Positions 46,878 through 56,300 of a stretch of 64,000 bases of DNA are shown here, piece by piece. Each line of letters opens with the position of its first letter. Position 1 is the first letter of the stretch. This DNA comes from Candidatus Wallbacteria bacterium. GTDB taxonomy: Bacteria > Muiribacteriota > UBA6191 > JACPRK01. The position numbers were made by a program, and so were the translations under genes. The stretch spans positions 99,117 through 163,116 of the forward strand of contig JACQZN010000015.1 in assembly GCA_016213845.1 (NCBI GenBank), given 5' to 3'. The notes under the pieces are model-generated. The model was not told the DNA's origin, made no database searches, and saw only the letters and a list, made by a program, of their open reading frames with translations.

Positions 46878-47471
46878 GTGAAGAAAGTCGCTTTGTTTGC
46901 CGTGATGACCTTGCTCCTCGGGACCGTGGGCGCTGTTCGAGCTCAGGACGAAGACGCCGTCGATGCCGACGAGGCGCCGCCCGTGCAGGAGACGCAGGCC
47001 GCGCCTGCCGCGCCCGCACCCGAGCTGGCGCAGCTCGACCGCTGGACGGGCGAGTGGAGCTACACCTACGAGATGCCGAAGTCCAAGGCGATGCCCGAAG
47101 GCGGCAAAGGCGTGGGGACCGTCAGCGTGAAGCGCGCGGCGGGCGGCCACTTCTTCGTCAGCGACTCCAGGAGCAACGGCTCGGGCGGCACCTCCGAGGA
47201 CCACGCCGTGACCACGTACGACCGCGCCAGCCGCCAGTGGAAGAGCTGGTCCTTCGGCGGCGCAGATCCCGCCAACCCGATCGTCGCCGCCGGCGCCTTC
47301 CAGGGCGATTCGCTGGTGATGGAGACCACGCGCGGCGACGCCGCCGGCCCCGTGCGGCTGCGCGAGACCCAGAAGTTCGTCTCGCCCGACCGCATCGAGG
47401 GCAAGGTCGAGATTGAAGCCGCAGGCAAGTGGCACCTCCTCATGGGCGCGACGTATACGCGGGCGAAGTGA
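46878..47471 (+). CDS. Exported DUF1579-like protein
   Basis: 197 residues from GTG 46878 with GGAGG upstream. Signal peptide ends near AVRAQ; an acidic/Pro-rich linker follows. LAQLDRWTGEWSYTYE and FVSDSRSNG are like the lipocalin-fold DUF1579 group, whose role is unknown. Its stop codon begins a heptad array. Confidence 0.7.
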   Translation: MKKVALFAVMTLLLGTVGAVRAQDEDAVDADEAPPVQETQAAPAAPAPELAQLDRWTGEWSYTYEMPKSKAMPEGGKGVGTVSVKRAAGGHFFVSDSRSNGSGGTSEDHAVTTYDRASRQWKSWSFGGADPANPIVAAGAFQGDSLVMETTRGDAAGPVRLRETQKFVSPDRIEGKVEIEAAGKWHLLMGATYTRAK

Positions 47472-47545
47472 GGCTCGAGGCTTGAGAAGTGAGGCTTGAG
47501 GCTTGAGGCTTGAGGCTTGAGGCTTGAGAAGTGAGGCTTGAGGGG
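47469..47545. repeat. Period-7 array (TTGAGGC family)
   Basis: About ten GAGGCTT-like heptads, some as GAGAAGT, running from the TGA of the DUF1579-like gene. The longest uniform run is GGCTTGA repeated from 47495 to 47527. Confidence 0.9.
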
Positions 47546-47648
47546 GGAGGGGGGCGGCGTGGCGAACCGCTCAACGACGGGCTTCTATCCTCGCGGAGTA
47601 GACTTTCGTCTAAGTGAGTCGGGCCGCTCCAGGCGGCGGGAGGTCGGC

Positions 47649-50600
47649 ATGCCCGGAAAAACGGTGACGGCGATCGTGGCGGTTATCGCTCTCCTGGCGT
47701 GTGGACCAGCGTCGGCAGGGGCGCGGCGGGACAACACGGGGCAGGCGGGGACGCCCATCAGGGGGCCTGAGAGTTACTCGGAGTTTCCTCAGCCGGCACG
47801 CCAGGTCGACTGGCGATTCATGGCCTCGTTCGTCGAACGCGGCGTCGGCGACGATCGACACTCCCGCTATCTCGCCCAGCAGTTCCGGGCGCTCTTCCCG
47901 GGGACCGACCTGACCGAGATGTCGGGCAACGCGACTCACTCGCTGTCGCGCCAGTGCGGCGGGCCGGCCATCCCCTGCGCCCAGATCGGCGCGCAGGAAG
48001 TGAATAACGAGTTCTACGTCGGCTACCTCCGGGCGCCGAACGGCACCAACGTCGACCTCACCGTCAGCAGCTCCGGCAACCCCGAGCCGCTGGCGACCTC
48101 CGGCGGCAGCTGCCGCAGCTGCAGCATGCGCACCGTCGGCGCGGTCCTCGCGCGCGTCACCAACGACAAGGACCCCGCCGCCCCGGTCGGGTTCCTCTAC
48201 TTCCAGACCACCGGCGGGCGAGTTGTCTACCAGTCATTCTCCAGCAGCGTCACTCTCGCCGGGGGCGGCGCGGCTCCCTTTACCGGGCCGACCGAGTTCG
48301 ACGAGGATGCCCCCCAGAGCTGGGAGGCCGATACCGGCCTTCTGGAGCTGCCTTCCGGCGCCTACAACGTGCGCTACACCTACCGCTGGCGCGCCTCCGA
48401 TGGCGCCACGGGCGATGCGAAGAGCTTCTCGCACGCCTTCAAGACGCCCGGCGAAGCCACGCTCTCTCTGGAGATCGAGGCGACCTACACCGTCGACGTC
48501 GCCAAGACCGTCTGCGCCGTCAGCGGCAATCCCCCCACCGTCAACTGCGATACCCGCCAGGTCCCCGAAGTCCAGGGCCCCACCGGCGTCTCGGGCGGCC
48601 GAAGGCTGCGCGTGCGGGACGTCACGCCGCCCGACCTCACGGTCACGCTGCCGCAAGGCCGCATCGAAGTGCGCGAGGACCCGAAGGACGCGCCGCCCAG
48701 GAAGAGCGCCCACCTCGGCACCACGGGCCGGTTCACTCCGCAGTCGGATGCGCACGTCCCCTACGACCCCTTCGAGACGGGCCGCTACCAGATCGAGAAG
48801 AACCGCCCTTTCGCCGTCGTCCTGGCCGCGCGCGATAACTCCGGCACTTCCCAGGCCAGCTGGAAGCTGACCCTGAGCGGCGGGGCCGAAGGTACCATCA
48901 CCGAGTCGGGCGGGCGCATCGAAGAGCTGGAGGCCAACTACCCGGTCGGCGCGGTCGACTATCGCTTCACCGCCACGGCCACAGACGTCGCGAAGAACCA
49001 GACGATCGTCAACATGGACGTCGAGGTGCGCGACGTCGACGCGCCGGAAATCCCGCTCGAGCTGGTGACGCCGCCCCGCTATGACGAGGATACGCTCTAC
49101 GAGTTCCTGGTCGAGTCGGAGCTCTTCAAGGGGGAGCCGGGCGAGCCTCTTCCGGCTTCGATCGCCAGCATCGCCAAGGAGTTCACGAACCCGACCTGGG
49201 CGGGGCCGGCCGAGTTCGAGAAAGCGTTGGTGGCGGGCGAGGATCTGGGGCCCGCGCTTCAATCTGGCCGCCCGTTCACGGGCCGGCGGGCCGAGGTCCG
49301 CTCCGTGATTCGAAAGGCCGGCGAGGCACGCGTGAAGCTCTCGATGCGTCTGCTGGAACCGGGCAAGCAGCGGCTCGATCTCTGGGTGCGGCGCAAGTTC
49401 AACTACGAGCAGCGCATCGGCGCCAGCGGAAGCATCAAGAAGACCCAGCTCTACGTGAAGGCGCGGGCCGCCTTCGAGCTCACGCCCCAGGACATCACGC
49501 CACCGGCGCTTGCGCTCTCCCTGGTCCCCACCGATACCGCGCTGCCGCGAGAGGGCGGCGCCCGGATTACGGCTGATGAAACCCCATTGCACTGCGAGCC
49601 GCTTCCCGACAAGAAGCTCACGATCGTCATCTCCCAGGCGCCGGGCTTCTCCAGCGACCTCAAAACCTCCGCTGACTCCACCGACGGGCCTTTCCCCATG
49701 ACGCGTGTCGCGGCCGGGAAGGGGTTCCGGTGGCTGGCCTGGATCGGGGGGCTGTCGCGCCCGCCGGCGCCGCTCGGGCCGGGCGGGGCGATCGTCGGCA
49801 GGGATTTCCACGTCCCGGAGCACGTGCCTCTGGCGCTGGGAGCCGGAGCAGCGGTGCTGGCGACCGATAACCTCACCAAGAACGTCGATCTCGCGGTGGA
49901 GCTCCAGGCTGGCGGCTCGGCAGCGACGCTGGGCTCCGTAGCTTCGGCCGGGTTCCCCGTGCCCAACTACCTTCCCCCGCGCACCGAGCGGGACGGTCGC
50001 TCCTTTGCCGCGGCGCTCGCCCCCGAGGCGCCCGGCTACGTGCTGGCCGTCACGGCCACCGACGAGGCGGGCAACCAGGCGCGCCTGGATCTGCCAATCG
50101 CCGTGCTGGACGTGACGCCGCCCGACCTGGACGTCCATCTTCTCGGGCAGGACGCCAACGGCGAAGCCACCTTCAGCACCGCGCAGGACCCGGCTGCCGC
50201 CATCGATCTCCGCAAGATTGCCTTTGCCGCAGGCGGCCACTACCTAGACCCGTCCGCGGCGACGCCGCCCTCCTTCGCGTTCGAGACCTCCGTGCGCTAC
50301 CCGGCCGAGGATCGGTTCTATCCCGCCTCGGGACCGCGGTTGCCGTGGACCTTCGGGCTCTACCGCGGCAGCAAGGACAACGACCCGGCGAACACGGACC
50401 CCGACTTCGGCGCCAGCGTGCCCGAGGGGCTCCGGGGAGCGTTTGTGCGGCAGAACGTGCGCATCGCCGTGAAGCTCTCGGCCAGCGACAATCTGCCCGG
50501 CGCCGCCAGCTCCAACCACCTGGGCTCTGGCGGAGTCGCCTGGTCGGTGGAGCAGAGCGACGGAACGACACCCCCGCAGGACGGCTCCGAGACCTTCCTT

Positions 50601-50777
50601 CTCCGTGCCGCCAACTTCCCGAAGGATCAGTTCCCCGGAGCGCCGGAGGTCCGCTTCGTCGCCCGCGCGACCGACCTCGCCGGCAACAGCCTGGTCTTGA
50701 AGCTGCCCATCTGGGTCCTCGAGATGAACGCCGAGTACCAGCGCATCGACTGGGAGCAGAAGCGCGGCACGAACTGA
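47649..50777 (+). CDS. Large secreted protein with Ig/cadherin-like repeats
   Basis: 1042 residues from ATG 47649. Signal peptide (MPGKTVTAIVAVIALLACGPASAG). Several modules open with a 'D-V/I-T-P-P' boundary: VRDVTPPDLTVTLP, VRDVDAPEIPLEL, PQDITPPALALSLVP, VLDVTPPDLDVHLLG, each followed by beta-rich sequence as in Ig-like or cadherin-like repeats. The N-terminal 150 residues hold four or more cysteines (RQCGGPAIPCAQ, CRSCSM) that may form disulfides. No enzyme motif is seen. Surface or periplasmic structural role is possible. Confidence 0.75.
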   Translation: MPGKTVTAIVAVIALLACGPASAGARRDNTGQAGTPIRGPESYSEFPQPARQVDWRFMASFVERGVGDDRHSRYLAQQFRALFPGTDLTEMSGNATHSLSRQCGGPAIPCAQIGAQEVNNEFYVGYLRAPNGTNVDLTVSSSGNPEPLATSGGSCRSCSMRTVGAVLARVTNDKDPAAPVGFLYFQTTGGRVVYQSFSSSVTLAGGGAAPFTGPTEFDEDAPQSWEADTGLLELPSGAYNVRYTYRWRASDGATGDAKSFSHAFKTPGEATLSLEIEATYTVDVAKTVCAVSGNPPTVNCDTRQVPEVQGPTGVSGGRRLRVRDVTPPDLTVTLPQGRIEVREDPKDAPPRKSAHLGTTGRFTPQSDAHVPYDPFETGRYQIEKNRPFAVVLAARDNSGTSQASWKLTLSGGAEGTITESGGRIEELEANYPVGAVDYRFTATATDVAKNQTIVNMDVEVRDVDAPEIPLELVTPPRYDEDTLYEFLVESELFKGEPGEPLPASIASIAKEFTNPTWAGPAEFEKALVAGEDLGPALQSGRPFTGRRAEVRSVIRKAGEARVKLSMRLLEPGKQRLDLWVRRKFNYEQRIGASGSIKKTQLYVKARAAFELTPQDITPPALALSLVPTDTALPREGGARITADETPLHCEPLPDKKLTIVISQAPGFSSDLKTSADSTDGPFPMTRVAAGKGFRWLAWIGGLSRPPAPLGPGGAIVGRDFHVPEHVPLALGAGAAVLATDNLTKNVDLAVELQAGGSAATLGSVASAGFPVPNYLPPRTERDGRSFAAALAPEAPGYVLAVTATDEAGNQARLDLPIAVLDVTPPDLDVHLLGQDANGEATFSTAQDPAAAIDLRKIAFAAGGHYLDPSAATPPSFAFETSVRYPAEDRFYPASGPRLPWTFGLYRGSKDNDPANTDPDFGASVPEGLRGAFVRQNVRIAVKLSASDNLPGAASSNHLGSGGVAWSVEQSDGTTPPQDGSETFLLRAANFPKDQFPGAPEVRFVARATDLAGNSLVLKLPIWVLEMNAEYQRIDWEQKRGTN

Positions 50778-50839
50778 GGGCGGCCGCGCTCACGCAGTAG
50801 ACAGGCGGTTCAAATTGCGGTTTCTACTGAAGGGGTGGG

Positions 50840-51190
50840 CGGTCCTGGTGGCAGCGGGGGTGTGCCTCGGAGAGCTGCGAAGTCGTTGGAAGGCATGAGC
50901 CAGGGAGAGGATGCCGCGAGGGGGGCCGTCTCTGGCCAGGTCCAGGCAGCTGTGCATCTTGGCGATCGCGAGCGGATACGCGATCCTGCGGACGGTCGAG
51001 GAGCCACAACGACCACAAACGAAGACGTCTGCCGAGAACACGCGCTTGATGAGCTGGGCCCAGCAGAGGCGGTTGGTCTCGGGACTTGGCAGCTGCGGTC
51101 CGCACGAGCAGGGTTGTCTGCCATGCTGGTTGGGCTCGACCACGATCCGCGAGCGCAGCCGGGCGGAGAGAATTGGTTGAACATGAACAA
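50840..51190 (-). pseudogene. Remnant of an IS91-type (Y2 HUH) transposase, C-terminal part
   Basis: Reading the minus strand, HVQPILSARLRSRIVVEP then NRLCWAQLIKRVFSADVFVC-GRCG match the C-terminal pattern of IS91-family transposases ('HGVLAPNARLRSRVVP' ... 'W-A-x-L-L-x-R-V-F-x-x-D-x-x-x-C-P-x-C-G'). The catalytic HUH and tyrosine parts are absent. It fills the gap between the large secreted protein and the TPR gene. Confidence 0.6.
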
Positions 51191-51225
51191 CGCAATCCCG
51201 ATTTACGGCGCTCGAGATGCTCGAG

Positions 51226-52710
51226 TCATCGAACCGGGGCGGCCGGCTGCTTGCGGGCGGTCCTCAGGCCCTTCACCTCGACCTGCAGTTTCTTCGAGGC
51301 TTCCGCCTGCCCATGCCGCAGGAGGAAGGCTGCGTACTCGATCAGGATGCTCCCCAGGAGGGCGTCCTTCTTCTCTCTCCCCATGCTCGACGCTTTCTCG
51401 AAGGCCGCAGACGCCTTGTCCGTCTGGCCGTTGATATCGAGGAGAGTGGCGCGGACGGCGATGTTCCAGGGCAGCCCTTCTCCTCCCGCTTTCTGGCGGA
51501 TCGCGAGCGCCCTCTTGAACAGCGGCACCGCTTCCTTGATTTGCTTCATCTCTGCCAGGACCATGCTTTGCAACTCGAGGGGCCAGGCCAGGGCCAGGGA
51601 GTCGGCGCCGGAGGACCGGGTGCCCAGAGCCACCGACTCCTCTAGGTGCTTCCGGGCCTGAGCCAGCTGGCCGGCTCGTCGCTCGGCCGATGCCAGCTTC
51701 CAGAGAATCGCGGATCTCGCCGCCAACTCTCCGGGGTTGTCCTTCATCCTTATCTCGTTGGCGCGGTTCAGGTGAGCGACAGACTTCGAGTATTCGGTCT
51801 CTTCGAACTCCTCGACGCCCAGCTGAACGAGGGCCCGCGCCAGCTCGTCCCGAGCCTCCCGTGTCATTTCGGAGCTCTCTCCGTGAATCTGGGCCATCTT
51901 CCGCACCGACTTCTCGAAGGACTCGACCGACTCCGCGTGGCGACCGAGTCCGGCCAGCGCGCGCCCCACGTTGAAGTGACCGAGCGCCTCGAGCTCTGGG
52001 TTTTTCGCGGTGATCGCCAGGTCACGAGCTTGCATCTGGTGTTCCAGCGCGAGCTCGAACTTCCCCAACTCTTGCGCGGAGATTCCGATTCCGTAGTGGC
52101 TGGCACCACTCTCTGGATCGCTCACGTTGCCGGCCGCCGATCGAATGGTGAGCGCTCGCTGGAAGACCGGAATCGCCCGCTCGTGCTGCTTCATCGCACG
52201 CAGACAACTCCCGAGGTCGTCGAGAACCGGCGGGAGCCTCGGATCGTTCGGTCCGCCCTGTGCCGACCTGCTGGCCACCACCTGCTCCAGCACGGGGATG
52301 GCATCCGCCTCCCGGTGAACCGCGATCAGGCACCGCGAAAGGTTGTGCCGAGGTCCCTGGACCTCAGGAGCGAGCTCTCCCTTGAGTTTCGTGCGGATGC
52401 TCACACATTCGGTCAGCGATTCGATGGCCTCCTGATGGTTGCCCGTGTTCATGAGAGCGACCCCGAGTTGACCGAGGGCCAGGGAGGCTTCATCGCTCCC
52501 GGGACCGAAGTGACTCTTCCAGAAGGCCGCGACCTCCCGCAGTGACGGAATCGCCCCCGCCGCGTCCCCTCCCATCAGCTGCTTGGTGGCCGATTCGTAG
52601 ATCCCATCCGATTCTTCGAGGGTCATGGCATGCAGCGGATGGCCAATCGTCGCCCAGACGATCAGCGACCAAGCCGCCCCCAGGAGTGTCCTCGTGAGAT
52701 GGCTCCTCAT
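51226..52710 (-). CDS. Exported TPR-repeat protein
   Basis: 494 residues with a signal peptide (to about PLHA). About nine tetratricopeptide repeats of the 42-residue kind (ALGQLGVALMNTGNHQEAIESLTECVSIRTKLKG; AIPVFQRALTIRSAAG), which make a protein-binding scaffold. No enzymatic domain. Context gives no clear partner. Confidence 0.85.
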   Translation of the reverse strand: MRSHLTRTLLGAAWSLIVWATIGHPLHAMTLEESDGIYESATKQLMGGDAAGAIPSLREVAAFWKSHFGPGSDEASLALGQLGVALMNTGNHQEAIESLTECVSIRTKLKGELAPEVQGPRHNLSRCLIAVHREADAIPVLEQVVASRSAQGGPNDPRLPPVLDDLGSCLRAMKQHERAIPVFQRALTIRSAAGNVSDPESGASHYGIGISAQELGKFELALEHQMQARDLAITAKNPELEALGHFNVGRALAGLGRHAESVESFEKSVRKMAQIHGESSEMTREARDELARALVQLGVEEFEETEYSKSVAHLNRANEIRMKDNPGELAARSAILWKLASAERRAGQLAQARKHLEESVALGTRSSGADSLALAWPLELQSMVLAEMKQIKEAVPLFKRALAIRQKAGGEGLPWNIAVRATLLDINGQTDKASAAFEKASSMGREKKDALLGSILIEYAAFLLRHGQAEASKKLQVEVKGLRTARKQPAAPVR

Positions 52711-52851
52711 CCGTCGTCACCTGCCCCTTCAGTACGCAGTCGCGGCTTCACTCTCAGTAATGGGTCAAGGGTACCATCGACCGAGGAGGCAATGAGGACA
52801 GGTGGTCGTGGTGACCGGACCGGCGACGCCACGACGTCTACGGGCTTCTGA

Positions 52852-53034
52852 CTATGGCTTCCCTCGGTACGCCGTCAGGGTGCCCCAGCAGATCCCGGTG
52901 TTGGGCAGGGCCGGCTCGGGACGATAGGGGCACGGCTGCTTCCTTCCCACGACAGACAGCTTCTGACCGAAAACGATCCGCGTCGTGAAGGGCATCGGCA
53001 GCCCCCTGCGATGCACATAGTGCTGGTAGGCCAT
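52852..53034 (-). pseudogene. Short reading frame, possible 3' remnant of a broken gene
   Basis: 60 residues (MAYQHYVHRRGLPMPFTTR ... RPEPALPNTGICWGTLTAY). 'W-E-M-A-Y-x-H-Y-x-x-R-x-G-L-x-M-P' and the later 'RPE ... WGTLTAY' look like part of a larger domain, loosely like the end of alginate-lyase-type proteins. Its upstream extension is cut by a 31-bp palindrome at 53056-53086 and a stop. The 546-bp gap from 52711 to 53256 holds only this and the palindrome. Confidence 0.3.
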
Positions 53035-53055
53035 CTCCCAGATGGGGCCGAACTG

Positions 53056-53086
53056 GCCACGACCCCGGTGTCACCGGGGTCGTGGC
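53056..53086. repeat. Perfect palindrome, 15-bp arms, 1-nt loop
   Basis: GCCACGACCCCGGTG, then T, then its exact reverse complement. Could be a small REP-type element; the surrounding frame is interrupted here. Confidence 0.8.
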
Positions 53087-53256
53087 GAGCTTTTCGTAGG
53101 ACTCGCGGTGGCGTCATTCCTTGCCAGCATCCCCGTCGGGCGAATGCTCGATCAGAGGCGCAGAAAGAGCGGCTCGCCCGTATCGACCGCGGGTTGGGCA
53201 ACTGCCCGCAAACCGATACCTTCCGGACCACCGACCTCCGGCAGCGAGGACTCCGT

Positions 53257-53859
53257 CTAGTAGTCCTCGTTGATCTGGGCCGCGTCCCAGAGCTCGCGGT
53301 ACTTCCCCTGCACGTAGGGGTCGAGCCGCTGGGCGTAGTCGAGCCCCAGCGCATTCGCGCGGATGAGCTGGATCACGTCGTCCAAGTCGCGGGGGCGATG
53401 CGGCGCCGTCATGCCGCTGGCGAGCTTCAGCTCCAGCAGTACCGTTAGCGGGAGCACGGGCATCCCGTCTGCGCTGGCTTCGGACGCCCGCGCCGGGTCG
53501 GGAAAGGCCACGGGCTTCGGCTTGCCGTCGCCGGGATAGCCGCCCGTCAGCAGGATGTCGATCTTGACGTTGTCCTGCGTATCTCGTATTGCCTTGGAGC
53601 CAGGAAAGACCTCGACCCAGCCGCGGCCCAGCCATCGTTCCTTGAAACGCCGCAGACCCTCCGCTGTGAGGAGGACGTCCACATCGGCCGTCGTGCGGTG
53701 GTAGCCGTGGATGTTGGCCGCGAGCGCTCCAGCGATGGCAAAGGGGATATCGAGGTCCTTGAGCGCCTGCGCCAGCCGGGTGGCAGTCCGGTGGATTGGA
53801 GATTTTCCCATGAAGAATTCATCGGCCCTTCGTAGAACTTCCGACATCGTGAAGTGCAC
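53257..53859 (-). CDS. Nucleotidyltransferase-fold protein
   Basis: 200 residues from GTG 53859 (ATG 53847 possible). The fold signature is FAIAGALAANIHGYHRTTADVDVLL, that is G-x-x-A ... R-x-T-x-D-V-D. IKIDI-like VKIDILLTGGYPG gives the third acidic residue. Such stand-alone nucleotidyltransferases include MNT/AbiEii-like toxins and unlinked enzymes; no antitoxin partner is visible nearby. Confidence 0.8.
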   Translation of the reverse strand: MHFTMSEVLRRADEFFMGKSPIHRTATRLAQALKDLDIPFAIAGALAANIHGYHRTTADVDVLLTAEGLRRFKERWLGRGWVEVFPGSKAIRDTQDNVKIDILLTGGYPGDGKPKPVAFPDPARASEASADGMPVLPLTVLLELKLASGMTAPHRPRDLDDVIQLIRANALGLDYAQRLDPYVQGKYRELWDAAQINEDY

Positions 53860-53948
53860 GATCGAAATGTACCACGCCGTCCTCGGGCCTCAGGGGCCAC
53901 CGGTCGGACTCGGAGTGCGACCTCCAATTCACGGGCCCCTGGCCTCGC

Positions 53949-54335
53949 GTGACCTCCAGGTCACTTGCCGCGGCAGCCGATGGCCCGAAAAGCCGCTTGG
54001 AAGTCCCGTTCGGCGGTGTCCGGTACGGAAACGTCGTGAAGGTCTTGGCCCTGGAGGAGGGCGCCGGGGCGATCGTCTACGAGCTGCTGGATGGTGAAAC
54101 GCTGGCTCAGCAGGTGGAGCGAGAGGGTCGACTGAATCTCGAAGATGCGTTGAGTCTTTGCCTTCAAGCGGCGCAAGCGCTGGCGGAAGTCCACCGACGC
54201 GGCATCTTGCACCGGGACGTGAAGTCGCAGAACCTTCTCGTGACACCTGAAGGCGTCTTCAAGCTGCTCGACTTCGGTCTCGCGTTCTCGGATGATCCGT
54301 CGGCAGGCGACGGGCGGCGCGGCTTCCGGGGCTAA
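53949..54335 (+). pseudogene. Fragment of a Ser/Thr protein kinase
   Basis: 128 residues. The region from the hinge (VYELLDGETLAQQV) through the catalytic loop (ILHRDVKSQNLL) to the metal motif (LLDFGLAF) is intact. The glycine loop and beta-3 lysine are missing upstream and everything after the DFG region (activation segment, APE, C-lobe) is missing downstream. It cannot be an active kinase alone and overlaps the convergent methyltransferase by 4 bp. Confidence 0.75.
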
Positions 54336-55069
54336 CGCTTCCGCAGCACCACCAGGCGGCGGGTGTCGGAGTGGAGGCGCTCCAGGGCGAAGAAGCGGGC
54401 GAGCCAGTTGAAGGTGCGCTCGCTGTAAAAGGCGACGTGGGTCTCGTCGCGCAGGTACCACCAGGAGGCGAGCTCGAGGCCCGGGCGGACCAGCTCCGTC
54501 ATCACCACCAGCAGCCCGCGCCGGGCCAGCAGGTCTACGACCCCCGCGATGTCTCGCCCCGGCGACTGGAAGTGCTCGAAGACCTCGGTCGCAGTAATGG
54601 CGTCGAAAGGTCCTTCGGGTCGTGGCGCCGGGAAGAAGAGCGGATCGTAGCGGCTGACCGCGAAGCCGCGCTCTTGCAGCATCCCGGCCAGCACCGGCTC
54701 GGGCCCGCAGCCGAAATCGAGAACGCGTGCAGGAGCCGCCAGGCGCGCCTGGAGCGCCTCCATCGCCGGTGTCAGGAACGCGACGTAACCCTCGTCGTCC
54801 GGCCGGTTCCGGTGCTTGGCGTAACGCGCCGTGCACCGCTCCTCAGGTGGATGCTCCTCCGGCAGTACGAATAGCAGATCGCACACGCCGCAGCGAAGCA
54901 ACTGCCTCCCGAACGCGGTGAGCGCCGGCCCCGCCGCCTCCCCGCAGAGCGGGCAGCCGAGGGTTTCCTGAGTCGCGTTCCTGGTGGGCGTCGGGGCCGG
55001 AGTCACGGGAGCCGGGGGCTCCCTGCGATTCCGTCGCGCCGCACGGCCCCGCGCCGGGGAGCCCTTCAT
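54332..55069 (-). CDS. Class I SAM-dependent methyltransferase with N-terminal zinc ribbon
   Basis: 245 residues. After a basic, Pro-rich start there is a two-CxxC zinc motif (CPLCG ... CGVCD). The methyltransferase core follows: VLDFGCGPEPVLAGML (motif I) and FDAITATEVFEHF. Such zinc-ribbon methyltransferases often act on sugars or small metabolites; the substrate here is unknown. ATG overlaps the channel gene's stop (ATGA). Confidence 0.85.
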   Translation of the reverse strand: MKGSPARGRAARRNRREPPAPVTPAPTPTRNATQETLGCPLCGEAAGPALTAFGRQLLRCGVCDLLFVLPEEHPPEERCTARYAKHRNRPDDEGYVAFLTPAMEALQARLAAPARVLDFGCGPEPVLAGMLQERGFAVSRYDPLFFPAPRPEGPFDAITATEVFEHFQSPGRDIAGVVDLLARRGLLVVMTELVRPGLELASWWYLRDETHVAFYSERTFNWLARFFALERLHSDTRRLVVLRKR

Positions 55070-56040
55070 CGCAGCCAGAGCAGCACCAGCAGGCCGCCGA
55101 TGTAGCAGGCCGTCAGGCCGGCCGCAGCAATCCGGTCCGCCAGCCGGGCGCGCGCGAGCTGGCCGCGATCCTTCGCCCGAATGACGAAGATCGTCTCCAC
55201 GAGCGCTGCCAGGATGATGAGGTAGGCGAGGTTGTACACCTTGTCCATCAGCACCAGGTAGCCCACGTTCGGCAGATCGGAACCCTCCGCCAGGTGAAGC
55301 GCGATGATCGACAAGAGGCTCGTGATCACGATCCCGATCCGCGCGTCGACGTACTCCGGCATGAGCAGGAACGCGAGGAACGTGGAGAGGATGATCACGC
55401 TGATCGGCAGCAGGATGCGGATCAGATAGGCCCGCCGGGACCGCTCGACCGCGAGGCCGTACACCAGGCGCGCGTAGCTCTCCGTCCCCGAGGAGCGGCG
55501 CACGTCGCCGAAGTGGCTGTCGTACCGGGCGACCGAGACCTCGCGGATCTGGCCGGAGATCTCCCAACCCGGGAGTTTCAACTCGGGGTTGAAACCGGTG
55601 TCGCGCTCGTCCAGCACGTACACCAGGTCGGACGTCTCGTTGCGCGTCTCCTCGAGCCGCACCACGATCTGCTGGCGGTCCAGCGGGTAGTCCCAGAGCT
55701 CGAACTTGCGATTGAACTTACCCTGGATGCGGAAGACCTGGTAGTGCTCTCCGGACGGCAGCAGGACGGGCTCGTCGTAGATCGCGTCCTTCGTCATGCC
55801 CCACTTCTCCACGACGTTGGTCATCTCGAAGCTGCGCGTCGGTTCGATCGCCCCCTGCCAGCGGAACCAGAGATAGAAGTCCGCCGTGTAGATCGACGTC
55901 TTCATGTCGATGTCGTTGACGTTGAGCAGGTAGACGCCGGTGTGGACCCGCTGGGGAACGGCGGCGGCCGGCGCGGGGATGGCCAGCGCGGCGAACAGCA
56001 TTGCTAGGAGCAGCTGGCGGAATTCGGAGAGTGCGCGCAT
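55066..56040 (-). CDS. Prokaryotic pentameric ligand-gated ion channel (Cys-loop receptor homologue)
   Basis: 324 residues from ATG 56040, which opens the signal peptide (MRALSEFRQLLLAMLFAALA). The extracellular beta domain has VYLLNVNDIDMKTSIYTADFYLWFRW and the conserved loop WDYPLDRQ; the Cys-loop cysteines are absent, as in bacterial GLIC/ELIC. Four membrane helices follow: YLIRILLPISVIILSTFLAF (M1), ARIGIVITSLLSIIALHLAE (M2 pore), M3 near LVLMDKVYNLAYLIIL, and M4 at the end. Ligand unknown. Coupled to a methyltransferase. Confidence 0.92.
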   Translation of the reverse strand: MRALSEFRQLLLAMLFAALAIPAPAAAVPQRVHTGVYLLNVNDIDMKTSIYTADFYLWFRWQGAIEPTRSFEMTNVVEKWGMTKDAIYDEPVLLPSGEHYQVFRIQGKFNRKFELWDYPLDRQQIVVRLEETRNETSDLVYVLDERDTGFNPELKLPGWEISGQIREVSVARYDSHFGDVRRSSGTESYARLVYGLAVERSRRAYLIRILLPISVIILSTFLAFLLMPEYVDARIGIVITSLLSIIALHLAEGSDLPNVGYLVLMDKVYNLAYLIILAALVETIFVIRAKDRGQLARARLADRIAAAGLTACYIGGLLVLLWLR

Positions 56041-56300
56041 CAAGAGCTCGGCCCGTGCCCAGGCCCGCCCGGCCGGCCCGGGCGCGCCCAGCGGCATCAG
56101 AGTGGCGGCGGTGACTTTCACGGCGGATTCCACCGTGTCAGTCTACCGGAGTTGCGGCCACGACAACGGTAAGCTCGCCGCTCGGATGGAGCCGAGCCGC
56201 GTCCGGGCTTCGCGAACCTGCCGGCTCAATTCCCCTCCGGCCGAGCCCGCACCCCTGGCCTCCCCTCGTCCTCGCGCCGCGGATGCTACATTCCGAGGCG

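Noticed and set aside
53257..53859. Toxin of a type IV toxin-antitoxin pair
   Set aside because: No antitoxin-like gene is adjacent; only the nucleotidyltransferase fold is supported.
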